DNA from: SHVO01 sp050246995
Lineage (GTDB): Bacteria > Pseudomonadota > Alphaproteobacteria > Rhodospirillales > Rhodospirillaceae
DNA length: 64,000 bases
NCBI GenBank assembly: GCA_050246995.1
Contig: JBFWVA010000007.1
Location: 124,001 to 188,000 of the forward strand
Reading direction: 5' to 3'
Part shown: positions 41,768-50,142 of the stretch, in pieces
How the letters are laid out: each line of letters starts with the position of its first letter
Numbering within the stretch: position 1 is the first letter of the stretch
Translations under genes and position numbers: made by a program
Notes under the pieces: generated by a model
What the model was told of the DNA's origin: nothing
Seen by the model: only the letters and a program-made list of their open reading frames with translations
The model's database searches: none

Positions 41768-44656
41768 CTAATACCTGAAGCGTACGCCGGCATGGAACTG
41801 TCGGCCCATGATGTCATAGATCGTGAGCGCGCCAGAGCCTGTAAAGAAGGCAGCACCGACAGAACCGCCGACCTGCGGCGGATCCTTGTCCATCAGGTTT
41901 TCCACGGACATGAAGGCCTCGAGCGCATCACCGTCGATCTGGTAGCTAAGCGAGAGATCGAAGTAATTGGCGCCTGGAACATCATTATTGTTGATGGTCG
42001 GATTCTGCGCGGTCGAAGCGGGGCAACCGCTCGTGCATTCGACGAACTGGCGATTGTAAACACCGGCGCTTATATGGCGCATCGTGAGCGAGGCCGTGAA
42101 CGGGTCCAGGTTATAAGTGGCCGAGAGGTTCGCCTTGAATTTCGGCGCCCAGAAGCCGGACGATGGCGCAGTGCCCATGCCTTCAGCGTTCACACCCGCA
42201 CCTTCGATCGTCAGACCCAGAACATCGATCGTTCGCATACGCAAGGCCCGCGTTCCCAAGAACCGGAACGTCAGGTCGCCGTCCATACTATCGGTGAGCG
42301 ACGCCAACGGCAGGCGATACGTGGCCTCGAAATCGATGCCGCGCGCCGTTTGCGAGAGAACGTTGGCGGGCAGAATCGACACGTGCGTCAGTGTGCCGGC
42401 CGCGTCACGCGTCACGAAGGTACAGAGATAAGTATCGCCCGCGTGGCATCGGTCCACATACTGCTGTGCGCCGAGGCTGGTGATCGCGCCGTTGATCTTG
42501 ATGTTGTAGAAATCGACGGACGTCGTGAATCCATCAAGCCATGACGGCGCATAGACGGCGCCGACGCCGGTCGTATTGGCGATTTCCGGCTTGAGGTTCA
42601 CGTTGCCCGACGTGGTTGTGAAGATCGAGAGCGTCTGGCCGTTACGGGGATCGAGTAGCGTCCCGGTGTTGACGCGTCCGTAGTTGAAAAGCTCACCTAG
42701 GTTCGGCGCGCGGATGTCGCGGGACCTCGTGGCGCGGAAACGTAGATCAGCGTAAGGCGTCCAGGTAGCCCCCACTTTCCATGTCGTCACGAAGCCGGAC
42801 GTCGAATAGTCGGTAAAGCGCGCTGCCGCGCTGAGGTCGAAGGCCTCGGCCCACGCGGCATCCTTAGCGAGCGGGATAACGGTTTCGAGGAAGCCTTCGG
42901 TGACGTTAAACTTACCGAAGCTGGCGTGATAGTTGCCAGCAAACCAGGAATTGGCTTCGTCGTCCGGGTTGGGAACGCCGCTGACTTCTTCCCGACGGTG
43001 TTCGATGCCAAGCGCCAATGAGACCGGACCCGCCCACAATTCGAACGGCTCGCCGTTCGTGCTAAGAGAAGCGACGTCCTGGCTCAAGGTCGTGTGACCG
43101 TGCGAGACGCCGCGCACGTAATTGAGGGCGGCCTCGCTATTCACGCCGGTCCCCATGGGGTTGTACGGCACGCACGACGGGTCATCGTTTGTCGTGACAG
43201 CGTCAGCATTCACGCGACACACGATGGCCCCGTTGGCGTTGCGCACAGCATCGATCGCCCGCACATGACGTGCATTGTGAACCACGTTTCGGTTGTTCGA
43301 CGAGATATTGGTCGAGCTGCTTTGATAGTAGCCTTCCCACGCCCAATTGCTGTCGAAAGCGTCGAAGTTACCTTCGGCGCCAACAACCCAGCGGCGAAGC
43401 GTGGAAATATTATTCTGGATCATCGGCCCAATGTCGTCATTGACCGTGCCGAGTGTGAATTGCGTCAGGCCTTGCGTAGCCATTTGAGCCGCGATAGCGG
43501 CCGGAATATACGGATTGTCGGCACGAATAGTCAGGTTGCCCAAATTCCAGCTGCGAAGGTCCTCCGAGTACCCTTCGATCTGCGAGAACTGGTACATCGC
43601 ATAGGCATTGAAGTTATCCGAAACATCATAGCCGACGCGCGTGAAGAGATTCTGACGTGACATCTTGAAAGCAAGATCTGAGAGCTGGTCGAAGCGCGTG
43701 AGCTTCCAATCGCCGCCGACCATGTACGAACCGCTAATGATCGTACCGTAGTTCAATTTGGCCGGTGCACCGCCGGGGCCGAAGTAAGTGCCTTTCAATG
43801 GACCTGCGGTGATCAAGCCGCCGGGTGTCGCCGCGGCAAGGCCGAAGTCGAAAACCTCAAGCAGGCGGGGTTGGCCATTGGTGGCCGTCCAATTCGGGTT
43901 GTTGATGACCGCGGCGTTGTGATCCTGGCGCCAGCCGCGCGGCGCGCCGTGAATGCCGTTGTCATAAGCATGCTGACCGGAAATGAGGAAATGGCCGCGG
44001 TCGCCGGCGAAGGGAACGCCCGCCGACAGATTGAGTTTGTAGTTGGCACCATCACCGGCGCTGTTAATGCCGCCTTCGACGTTGCCTTTCACGCCGGTGA
44101 ATTCTCGGTCGAGCACAAAGTTGACAACGCCGGAGAGCGCGTCGGAGCCATAGGCGGCCGAAGCGCCGCCCGTCACGACGTCCACGCGCTGGATGAGGCC
44201 ATCCGGCATGACGCCGACATCGACCTCGCCTGACAAACTTGAACCGACGACGCGCGCGCCATCGAGCAGCACGAGCGAGCGCGACCCGCCCATGCCGCGC
44301 AGGTTCAGGTTGCTGACGCCCGTGATGCCAGTGACGTTCAAGGTCGCTGACCGGCCACGCGGCAGCGCGCTGTTCGAGAAGCTCGGGAGGCGCGAGACCG
44401 TTTCCGCGAGGTTATTGCGGCCGGCGAGATTCAGTTCGTCGGCGCCGAGGACCGAGACTGGCGTGGGGGCTTCATAGCCATCGCGCACAACGCGCGTCCC
44501 GGTGACCGTGATCTCATCGATCGCCCCCGACTGCGCGGTCTGTTGGGCTTCGGCTGCGTAAGCGGCGGGCATTGCCGCGAGCATAGCAAGCGCGCTGGCC
44601 GCGGTTGCGAGACGTGAACGTACGCGCGGCGTAACGAAATGAACGGTCTTTCGCAT
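41768..44656 (-). CDS. TonB-dependent outer-membrane receptor (paralog)
   Basis: A 962-residue receptor with a signal peptide ending near AYA (about residue 34) and a TonB-box-like DEITVTGTRV. The plug contains NLAETVSRLPSFSNS, NLRGMGGSRSLVLLDGARV and VDVVTGGASAAYGSDALSGVVNFVLDR, and the barrel ends in FHAGVRFRY. It shares the RDGYEAPTP linker, plug motifs and overall barrel order with the receptor at 26729-29677, so the two arose by duplication. GGGGGACC precedes the ATG. The adjacent Lrp-type regulator suggests control by an amino-acid-like signal. Ligand unknown. Confidence 0.92.
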   Translation of the reverse strand: MRKTVHFVTPRVRSRLATAASALAMLAAMPAAYAAEAQQTAQSGAIDEITVTGTRVVRDGYEAPTPVSVLGADELNLAGRNNLAETVSRLPSFSNSALPRGRSATLNVTGITGVSNLNLRGMGGSRSLVLLDGARVVGSSLSGEVDVGVMPDGLIQRVDVVTGGASAAYGSDALSGVVNFVLDREFTGVKGNVEGGINSAGDGANYKLNLSAGVPFAGDRGHFLISGQHAYDNGIHGAPRGWRQDHNAAVINNPNWTATNGQPRLLEVFDFGLAAATPGGLITAGPLKGTYFGPGGAPAKLNYGTIISGSYMVGGDWKLTRFDQLSDLAFKMSRQNLFTRVGYDVSDNFNAYAMYQFSQIEGYSEDLRSWNLGNLTIRADNPYIPAAIAAQMATQGLTQFTLGTVNDDIGPMIQNNISTLRRWVVGAEGNFDAFDSNWAWEGYYQSSSTNISSNNRNVVHNARHVRAIDAVRNANGAIVCRVNADAVTTNDDPSCVPYNPMGTGVNSEAALNYVRGVSHGHTTLSQDVASLSTNGEPFELWAGPVSLALGIEHRREEVSGVPNPDDEANSWFAGNYHASFGKFNVTEGFLETVIPLAKDAAWAEAFDLSAAARFTDYSTSGFVTTWKVGATWTPYADLRFRATRSRDIRAPNLGELFNYGRVNTGTLLDPRNGQTLSIFTTTSGNVNLKPEIANTTGVGAVYAPSWLDGFTTSVDFYNIKINGAITSLGAQQYVDRCHAGDTYLCTFVTRDAAGTLTHVSILPANVLSQTARGIDFEATYRLPLASLTDSMDGDLTFRFLGTRALRMRTIDVLGLTIEGAGVNAEGMGTAPSSGFWAPKFKANLSATYNLDPFTASLTMRHISAGVYNRQFVECTSGCPASTAQNPTINNNDVPGANYFDLSLSYQIDGDALEAFMSVENLMDKDPPQVGGSVGAAFFTGSGALTIYDIMGRQFHAGVRFRY

Positions 44657-44860
44657 GGATGGTCCCCCGATGAATGGAACTTCGCGCGCGCCCCGCGCGC
44701 AAAATTCGCTGAGGGAAATCCTAAGTGAAGCTGGAGAATAAGTTTTTGTGAAAGCGTCCCGTCCAGTTCGAGCCGAGGACCGACTTTGCCAAAATTCCCG
44801 GATTTCTTGGCGGTTTCCGCCAAAAGCTACCGCGATGGCTTTTCGAGGCGTTCGCGAAAA

Positions 44861-45835
44861 CTACGGGACGAGGATGATCGAGTTTGTGGTGTTGCCGCTC
44901 TCCAGCGCAAGGTGCGCCGCCGGCGCTTCCTGAAGGCTGAAACGCGCGCCCACCTCGATCTTCACCGCCCCTGACAAGACGGCGGCAAAGAATTCATCCG
45001 CCATAGCTTGGCGTTCCACAGGGTCGACCAGGAAGTGAAAGAGGATGGGACGCCAGACGGCATTGGATTTCGCCGCAAGGCGCGCAGGTGTGAAAGGCGC
45101 AACGGGTCCCGACGCCTGCCCAAAATTCACGAGATGACCGCGCAACGCGAGAACATCGAGTGACGTTTCAAATGTGTCCTTGCCCACGGAGTCATAAACG
45201 ACATCGACGCCGCGGCCTTTCGTGAGAGTCATCACTTCAGCCGCGACATTGGCTTCGGTACGCAAGATCACGTCGTCGCAACCCGCCGCACGGGCGCGCG
45301 CGATCTTATCGGCGCCGCCGACCACGCCGATGACCCGCGCGCCGATGCGCCGCGCCATCTGGCAGAGGACCTGGCCGACACCGCCGGCCGCCGCATAGAC
45401 GAGGCACGTGTCGCGCGCCGTGAGCGGCCGCAGCTTGGCCGTGAGCATGAGCGCGGTGAGGCCCTTGACCATGGAAGCCGCGAGGGTGCGGTCATCGATG
45501 CCGTCCGGGACTTTGATGAGGTGGGCCGCGTCGATCAGGCGGGTGTCGGCATAGGCGCCGTAGGTTTGCGTCACATAGGCCGCGCGGTCGCCGGTCTTGA
45601 ACCCGCTCACGCCTTCGCCGACCGCCTCGACAACACCTGCCGCCTCGACCCCCGGGACGCCGGGCAGCGCGAGGGTCTTATAGAGACCACTGCGGACATA
45701 AATATCGTGGAAATTGACGCCGACCGCGCCCTGGCGAAGCCGGACCTGTCCCGGCCCCGGATTTCCCAGCGTTACATCTTCGAGCTTGAGCTCGTCCGCT
45801 CCGCCGTACTGGCGGACCACGATAGCCTTCGGCAA
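44861..45835 (-). CDS. Quinone oxidoreductase (zinc-free MDR/QOR family)
   Basis: A 324-residue NADPH-dependent oxidoreductase of the quinone-oxidoreductase branch: MPKAIVVRQYGGADELKLEDV, GVNFHDIYVRSGLY, PGVEAAGVVEAVGEGV, the nucleotide-binding VYAAAGGVGQVLCQMA (AxxGGVGxxxxQxA), and the closing SGNTTNSIILVP. Zinc ligands of true alcohol dehydrogenases are absent. The natural substrate (quinones or enones) cannot be fixed. It follows the hydratase gene on the same strand after 14 bp and probably shares its transcript. Confidence 0.88.
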   Translation of the reverse strand: MPKAIVVRQYGGADELKLEDVTLGNPGPGQVRLRQGAVGVNFHDIYVRSGLYKTLALPGVPGVEAAGVVEAVGEGVSGFKTGDRAAYVTQTYGAYADTRLIDAAHLIKVPDGIDDRTLAASMVKGLTALMLTAKLRPLTARDTCLVYAAAGGVGQVLCQMARRIGARVIGVVGGADKIARARAAGCDDVILRTEANVAAEVMTLTKGRGVDVVYDSVGKDTFETSLDVLALRGHLVNFGQASGPVAPFTPARLAAKSNAVWRPILFHFLVDPVERQAMADEFFAAVLSGAVKIEVGARFSLQEAPAAHLALESGNTTNSIILVP

Positions 45836-45849
45836 CGGGCGCTCCGAAA

Positions 45850-46629
45850 TTAGATCAGGTTAAGAAAGACCGGCGGCATGCCGTCCATAGCGAATTCTAA
45901 CCGATCGCCCGCCGTTAGGAACTGGCTTTGAACGATTGTGCCCGTCATGACCGGCTGGCCGGCGCGAATGGCCTTCCCGCGTTTGCCGAGGTAGGTGGCG
46001 AGCCACACGACGGCCTCGAGAGGATCGCCCCCCATGCTTTCAGCCGTCGTTCCCTGCTGGGTGGCGACGCCGTTTACCTTGAGCGTGCCCATCCGGTTGT
46101 TGAAATCGATATCGGTGGGGCCCGCCGGACCGATGACGATCCCTGCGTTCCAACTGTTATCGGAGGCCAGCGAGCGGGCATCCATCTTATTCATGTCCGC
46201 GCCGCGATCCTCGACCAGTTCATAGGCGCAGTGCAACGAACGCAAGTTCCGGCGCACATCGGCCACCGTGCAGGGGCCGCCCATGTCCTTATCGAGAACC
46301 GCGCAGACTTCGGTCTCGGCGGAGAACCGCACGTAGTCGGCAACGCGTTCCGTATGCGGCGACTGATAGATGCGCGACGCGAGGACCTGACCGGCGCAGG
46401 GTTCATACACCTTCAACCAGTCACGCACGCGTTTGGAGGTAAGCGCGACTTTATAACCGCCGACGGTGGTGCGGTATTTCTTCAGCAAGAGATCGACATA
46501 GGCGTCCTGAACGTCCTGGGCATCCGCCACGGTCGGGATGCGCTCCGGGATCGGCTTGAAGGTTTCACGGCGTTCGTGTTGGGCGAAAATGTCGGCTGCG
46601 AGTGCTTGGACTTCGGTTTGACTTAGCAC
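45850..46629 (-). CDS. 2-keto-4-pentenoate hydratase-like protein (MhpD/FAH superfamily)
   Basis: A 259-residue protein resembling 2-oxopent-4-enoate hydratase and 2-oxo-3-hexenedioate decarboxylase: GGYKVALTSKRV, RFSAETEVCAVLDKDMG (the metal-ligand E-x-E region is reduced to E-T-E-V), YELVEDRGAD, WNAGIVIG and GDPLEAVVWLA. A GTG at 46629 with AAGGA seven bases upstream is preferred over the GTG at 46656. Such enzymes work after meta-cleavage of aromatic rings, but no ring-cleavage dioxygenase is encoded nearby. It precedes the quinone-oxidoreductase gene and follows the exported propeller gene by 46 bp. Confidence 0.82.
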   Translation of the reverse strand: MLSQTEVQALAADIFAQHERRETFKPIPERIPTVADAQDVQDAYVDLLLKKYRTTVGGYKVALTSKRVRDWLKVYEPCAGQVLASRIYQSPHTERVADYVRFSAETEVCAVLDKDMGGPCTVADVRRNLRSLHCAYELVEDRGADMNKMDARSLASDNSWNAGIVIGPAGPTDIDFNNRMGTLKVNGVATQQGTTAESMGGDPLEAVVWLATYLGKRGKAIRAGQPVMTGTIVQSQFLTAGDRLEFAMDGMPPVFLNLI

Positions 46630-46675
46630 GGCATATCCTTTTGCTTCGGCGGCCACACGGTGGAGGCTTCGGGGC

Positions 46676-47767
46676 TCACTGCAAGGGAAAGCGGGCGATG
46701 CGCGCGCCGCGCCCGATGCTGCCGACCCACATCTCCTTGCCGGAGATCAGCGCCGCGGTCGACAGGTCGAACTCGCCGTTCGATGGATAGCCGGTGACGA
46801 CTTCACGCACTGTGCCCGACGCAGGATCGATGATCGCGACGCTCGAGGCGGTCTTGGTGCAGCGCTGATTGGCGAGGCACTCTTCGAGCACTTCATCGAC
46901 AGAGCCGGTTTGTCCCGCGGTCACAAGGCTGCCGTCCGGCTGCCATCTGATATTATCGGCGTGGAAATTGACCTTGCCGATCACTTTCTTCTCCGGCGGC
47001 GTTTGGCCGCGCGTATAGCGGATGATATCGCCAGTGGCCCACGCGCTGGCATAAAGATATTTGCCGTCCTTGGAGGCTTCGACGCCGTTCAAACCAGGAC
47101 CTTCCGAGCCCGGAATGATCATCCACTCTTTCCCGGGCATCCATTCCCAGATCTCGCTGACGTTCTCGCCCTTGGTGAGACGTTCGCGCGTCATCTTGCC
47201 TTTCTCGCCGCGGAACCCGCCCATGCTGCGCCGGGTGAAGCTGGTGACCGCGACCCCATTGTCGGGCAGTACGGCAAGACCGTTGAATCCGGCGTCGGCG
47301 GGCGCGGGTATGCAGCCGACCCAGGTGGTCTTCGGCGCCTTGCCGCGCGCGTCCAGCTCGAACACCTCGACGCTTTCACGCGAGCCGTGATGGACGACAT
47401 ACAGCGTATGAACCCCGCCCTTACCCTCGCGCACGTTGATACCGTGGGCATGAATTTTCTTGTCGGTGATCTCCGTGCCCGTGAGCGGACCGGGGCAGGA
47501 TCCGTAGAGTTTACCGTCGAGACGGTTTTCGGCGGTGAAGAGACTCACTTCCGAATTGTCCTTCACATTCACGGCGCGCAGCACACCTGAAATAACGATC
47601 CAATCGCTGCCGGGAATGGCCACGAGATCTTCGGCGTTGCCGGATACGCAAGTGAAATGGGCCTTTCCGATCGGTGCGCAGCCGTCGGCTGCCTTTGAAG
47701 CACCGGCGTTGAACGCGCCCAACACAAGACCAGAGGCCGTCAGCATCGCGAGTGATGTGAAGCGCAT
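46676..47767 (-). CDS. Exported SMP-30/gluconolactonase-like beta-propeller
   Basis: A 363-residue protein with a signal peptide (cleavage near SKA, residue 26) and a six-bladed propeller pattern like SMP-30/strictosidine-synthase proteins: HAHGINVREGKGG, NGLAVLPDNGVAVTSF, GLNGVEASKDGKYLYASAW and FHADNIRWQPDGSLV. The EAS and NIRW stretches correspond to calcium-site blades in lactonases. A periplasmic lactone hydrolase is plausible but not shown. It heads a short minus-strand set with the hydratase and quinone oxidoreductase genes. Confidence 0.78.
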   Translation of the reverse strand: MRFTSLAMLTASGLVLGAFNAGASKAADGCAPIGKAHFTCVSGNAEDLVAIPGSDWIVISGVLRAVNVKDNSEVSLFTAENRLDGKLYGSCPGPLTGTEITDKKIHAHGINVREGKGGVHTLYVVHHGSRESVEVFELDARGKAPKTTWVGCIPAPADAGFNGLAVLPDNGVAVTSFTRRSMGGFRGEKGKMTRERLTKGENVSEIWEWMPGKEWMIIPGSEGPGLNGVEASKDGKYLYASAWATGDIIRYTRGQTPPEKKVIGKVNFHADNIRWQPDGSLVTAGQTGSVDEVLEECLANQRCTKTASSVAIIDPASGTVREVVTGYPSNGEFDLSTAALISGKEMWVGSIGRGARIARFPLQ

Positions 47768-48010
47768 GTCCTTTTCCCCTTCCCACGATCAAAGACAAAT
47801 ACGGCGCGCAGCGCGCGTTATGGAAAGTCTATGTGAAGGCCAAAAACGGATTCTTGTGAATGCGCAGGGGGCGGGCAGCTTTATGGGGCGGGATTTGCTA
47901 AATTTTCTGAGGATGTGAATGATTCCGCCAAAAATTCATCGCGTGTCATTTGAATATTCCACGATACGCTGCGTCACTTATATATGGACGCGTCGGATCG
48001 GAGAATTTTC

Positions 48011-48745
48011 ATGGAATTAGGACTTAAATCACGCCGCGCACTGGTGATGGGCGCTTCGCGCGGATTGGGCCGCGCCATCGCGGCCGCCATGGCCGCCGAA
48101 GGCGCGAAGGTCGCGATCTGCGCGCGCGATGGCGAACGGCTGCGCACGGCGGCGCGCGAGCTCGGCGCAGAAGCGATCCCCGCTGATCTTTCCACGGACG
48201 GCGCCGGCGCGAAGGTCGTTGCGGAGGCGCGCGCCCTGCTCGGCGGTGTCGATATCCTGGTGGTGAATAACGCCGGTCCGCCGGCCGGCACGTTCGAGAC
48301 CTTGGATGACAAAGCCTGGCGCGCGGGTTTTGAGAGCCTCGTCATCAATGCCGTGCAATCGATCCGTGAAGCCCTGCCCGCCATGCGCGCGCAGAAATGG
48401 GGCCGCATCATCATCGTGACGTCGGTCACCGCGCGCGAACCGATCCCGGTGCTCGCCATTTCCAACGTCATGCGGCCGGGCTTGCACGGCCTGATCAACA
48501 CCCTGAGCAAGGAGGTGGCTGCCGACGGCGTAACGCTGAACGCGTTGATGCCTGGTTACGTTCTGACGGAGCGCATCGTCGAAGTGGGCTTTGACCAGGC
48601 GAAACTGGCTGAACAGATCCCCGCGCGGCGCTTGGGCAAACCGGAGGAAGTCGGCGCGCTGGCGGCCTTCCTGGCGTCCGAAGCGGCGGCGTATATCAAC
48701 GGCCAGGCGATTGCCTGCGACGGCGGCCTGCAACGTTCGATCTGA
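48011..48745 (+). CDS. Short-chain dehydrogenase/reductase family protein with atypical active site
   Basis: A 244-residue SDR with the Rossmann motif GASRGLGRAIAAAMA (14-28) and VNNAG. The active-site strand has the family serine (IVTSVT), but where Y-x-x-x-K is expected the sequence reads ISNVMRPGL, so the usual Tyr and Lys are missing. Some SDR subfamilies share this S-N-x-x-R form. The C-terminus INGQAIACDGGLQ is normal. The ATG at 48011 follows GGAGAATTTTC. It is divergent from the propeller gene over 243 bp. Substrate unknown. Confidence 0.85.
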   Translation: MELGLKSRRALVMGASRGLGRAIAAAMAAEGAKVAICARDGERLRTAARELGAEAIPADLSTDGAGAKVVAEARALLGGVDILVVNNAGPPAGTFETLDDKAWRAGFESLVINAVQSIREALPAMRAQKWGRIIIVTSVTAREPIPVLAISNVMRPGLHGLINTLSKEVAADGVTLNALMPGYVLTERIVEVGFDQAKLAEQIPARRLGKPEEVGALAAFLASEAAAYINGQAIACDGGLQRSI

Positions 48746-48811
48746 GACTCGCGCGCAAACAAAAAGGCGCGGCGCCCGAGGGAGCCGCGCCTTATGTTTT
48801 ATGCGCCGACG

Positions 48812-49936
48812 CTACTGGCGCGCCGGAACGACAGCTTCCGGTGCCCCGCCTTCATTGGTGGCCACATGCTCGGGCGGATGCTCGAGGTAAGCCTGACGGA
48901 AGGTGACAAGTGTCGTGCCCGAAATGGCGCGATTTTCACCGGTCTTCGGATCGGGCTTCGCATCCGCGAGGCGGCGCATCGCACGGTAGAGCGACGGCGC
49001 CGACACTTGGCCGTAGCTGAGGTGGTGCGTGCTCCAGCTGATCGTGAGGCGGCGGATCCACTCGTCGACATCGGTATAACCGGCGAACATACCTTCGGCG
49101 CTGTCTGGCGTGAGCTTCAGGCGGAATCGCACGTCCTGCATGTGCATGATGGTCGAGGTATCAAAGGTCATCGAATAAGGAATGATGAGATCGTGAGAGT
49201 CGGTGGTGAGCACGCCGCCCTCGATCTTGCCCTTGAACTGTTGGATGAACTGCTTGCCCCAGCGCATGTCGATACGCTGCGTACCGCCCGAGATGTAAGC
49301 GCTGCCGGACGCATCGCTCATCAGCTCGTCGAGACCACGGTACGTGGTCAGCGTGACATCCGGATCGTTGACGAGATCGTCGACGCCCGAAATCTCAAGC
49401 AGCATGCGGTTCTGATTGTAGCGGCGCATGTACTCGTTTTCGAAATGCATCTGCGCGCCGTCCGGGCCGCGCCAGCCGGCGATGCAACCGAGCGCGCGGT
49501 GCATCTGATTGTCCACGCCCTTCACGCCGTCGGGGCTGGTGAAATCGTTGGCGTCGGTCTTGCCGTCAAGATCCATGCCTTCGGCGACCTTGCCGCCGGC
49601 TTCACGGAAAACGAACTGCTCTTCGGTATTTTGCGGATGCCAGATCTGACCTTCACGCTCGAGCTGACTGTCGACGAGCAGGTGCTTTTTCGGCGCGTTC
49701 TCGGGAAACAGGATCTTGAACTGTTCGCGATTACCGTCGTTAAGGCCATTCGGGCATTCGAGCTTGCCGTCCGGCGATTGCGTCACCGCCCACTTACGGC
49801 TGGTGAGCACGTAACCGATGGTGCCGTTGCGCAGTGTGGGTTCGGTCTTGGTCGCGACTTCAACCGCGCCCGCCGCCGTCGACATGCCCATGACAACGGC
49901 GATCGCCGCCACATTGGTGATGACACCACGCTTCAT
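48812..49936 (-). CDS. Exported protein of unknown function with calcium-loop-like motif
   Basis: A 374-residue protein with a Sec signal peptide (cleavage near AGA, residue 23) and a GGGAGGA ribosome site. A DLDGKTDANDF stretch near residue 120 resembles an EF-hand or dockerin calcium loop and is followed by SPDGVKGVDNQMHRALGC. The C-terminal part has WIRRLTISWSTHHL. The IDMRWGK and LIIPYSMTFDTS segments suggest a beta-rich fold. I do not recognise a named family or activity. It converges with the SDR gene and is not clearly part of an operon. Confidence 0.7.
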   Translation of the reverse strand: MKRGVITNVAAIAVVMGMSTAAGAVEVATKTEPTLRNGTIGYVLTSRKWAVTQSPDGKLECPNGLNDGNREQFKILFPENAPKKHLLVDSQLEREGQIWHPQNTEEQFVFREAGGKVAEGMDLDGKTDANDFTSPDGVKGVDNQMHRALGCIAGWRGPDGAQMHFENEYMRRYNQNRMLLEISGVDDLVNDPDVTLTTYRGLDELMSDASGSAYISGGTQRIDMRWGKQFIQQFKGKIEGGVLTTDSHDLIIPYSMTFDTSTIMHMQDVRFRLKLTPDSAEGMFAGYTDVDEWIRRLTISWSTHHLSYGQVSAPSLYRAMRRLADAKPDPKTGENRAISGTTLVTFRQAYLEHPPEHVATNEGGAPEAVVPARQ

Positions 49937-50142
49937 CGAAAATCCTCCCTATCGCTGCCGCGCACGCGCGCGGCATCTCCACTTTGCAATATATATCAAT
50001 CGCCTCTGATGGGGGAGCGAAAGCCGCACACTCCTTTTCGCTCTAAGTAATTGAAATATATAAATTTCACAGCTCGCGACCGTCCGGACGGACAATTATT
50101 TTTAGGCGGTCGCGCAAGCGGCGCGCGTTGTGCGGCGCAAAA

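Noticed and set aside
50080..50091. Palindrome CCGTCCGGACGG after the FadB-type gene, considered as an operator or terminator
   Set aside because: It is short, GC-rich and unique in the window, and lies downstream of a gene end without a T tract; chance is likely.
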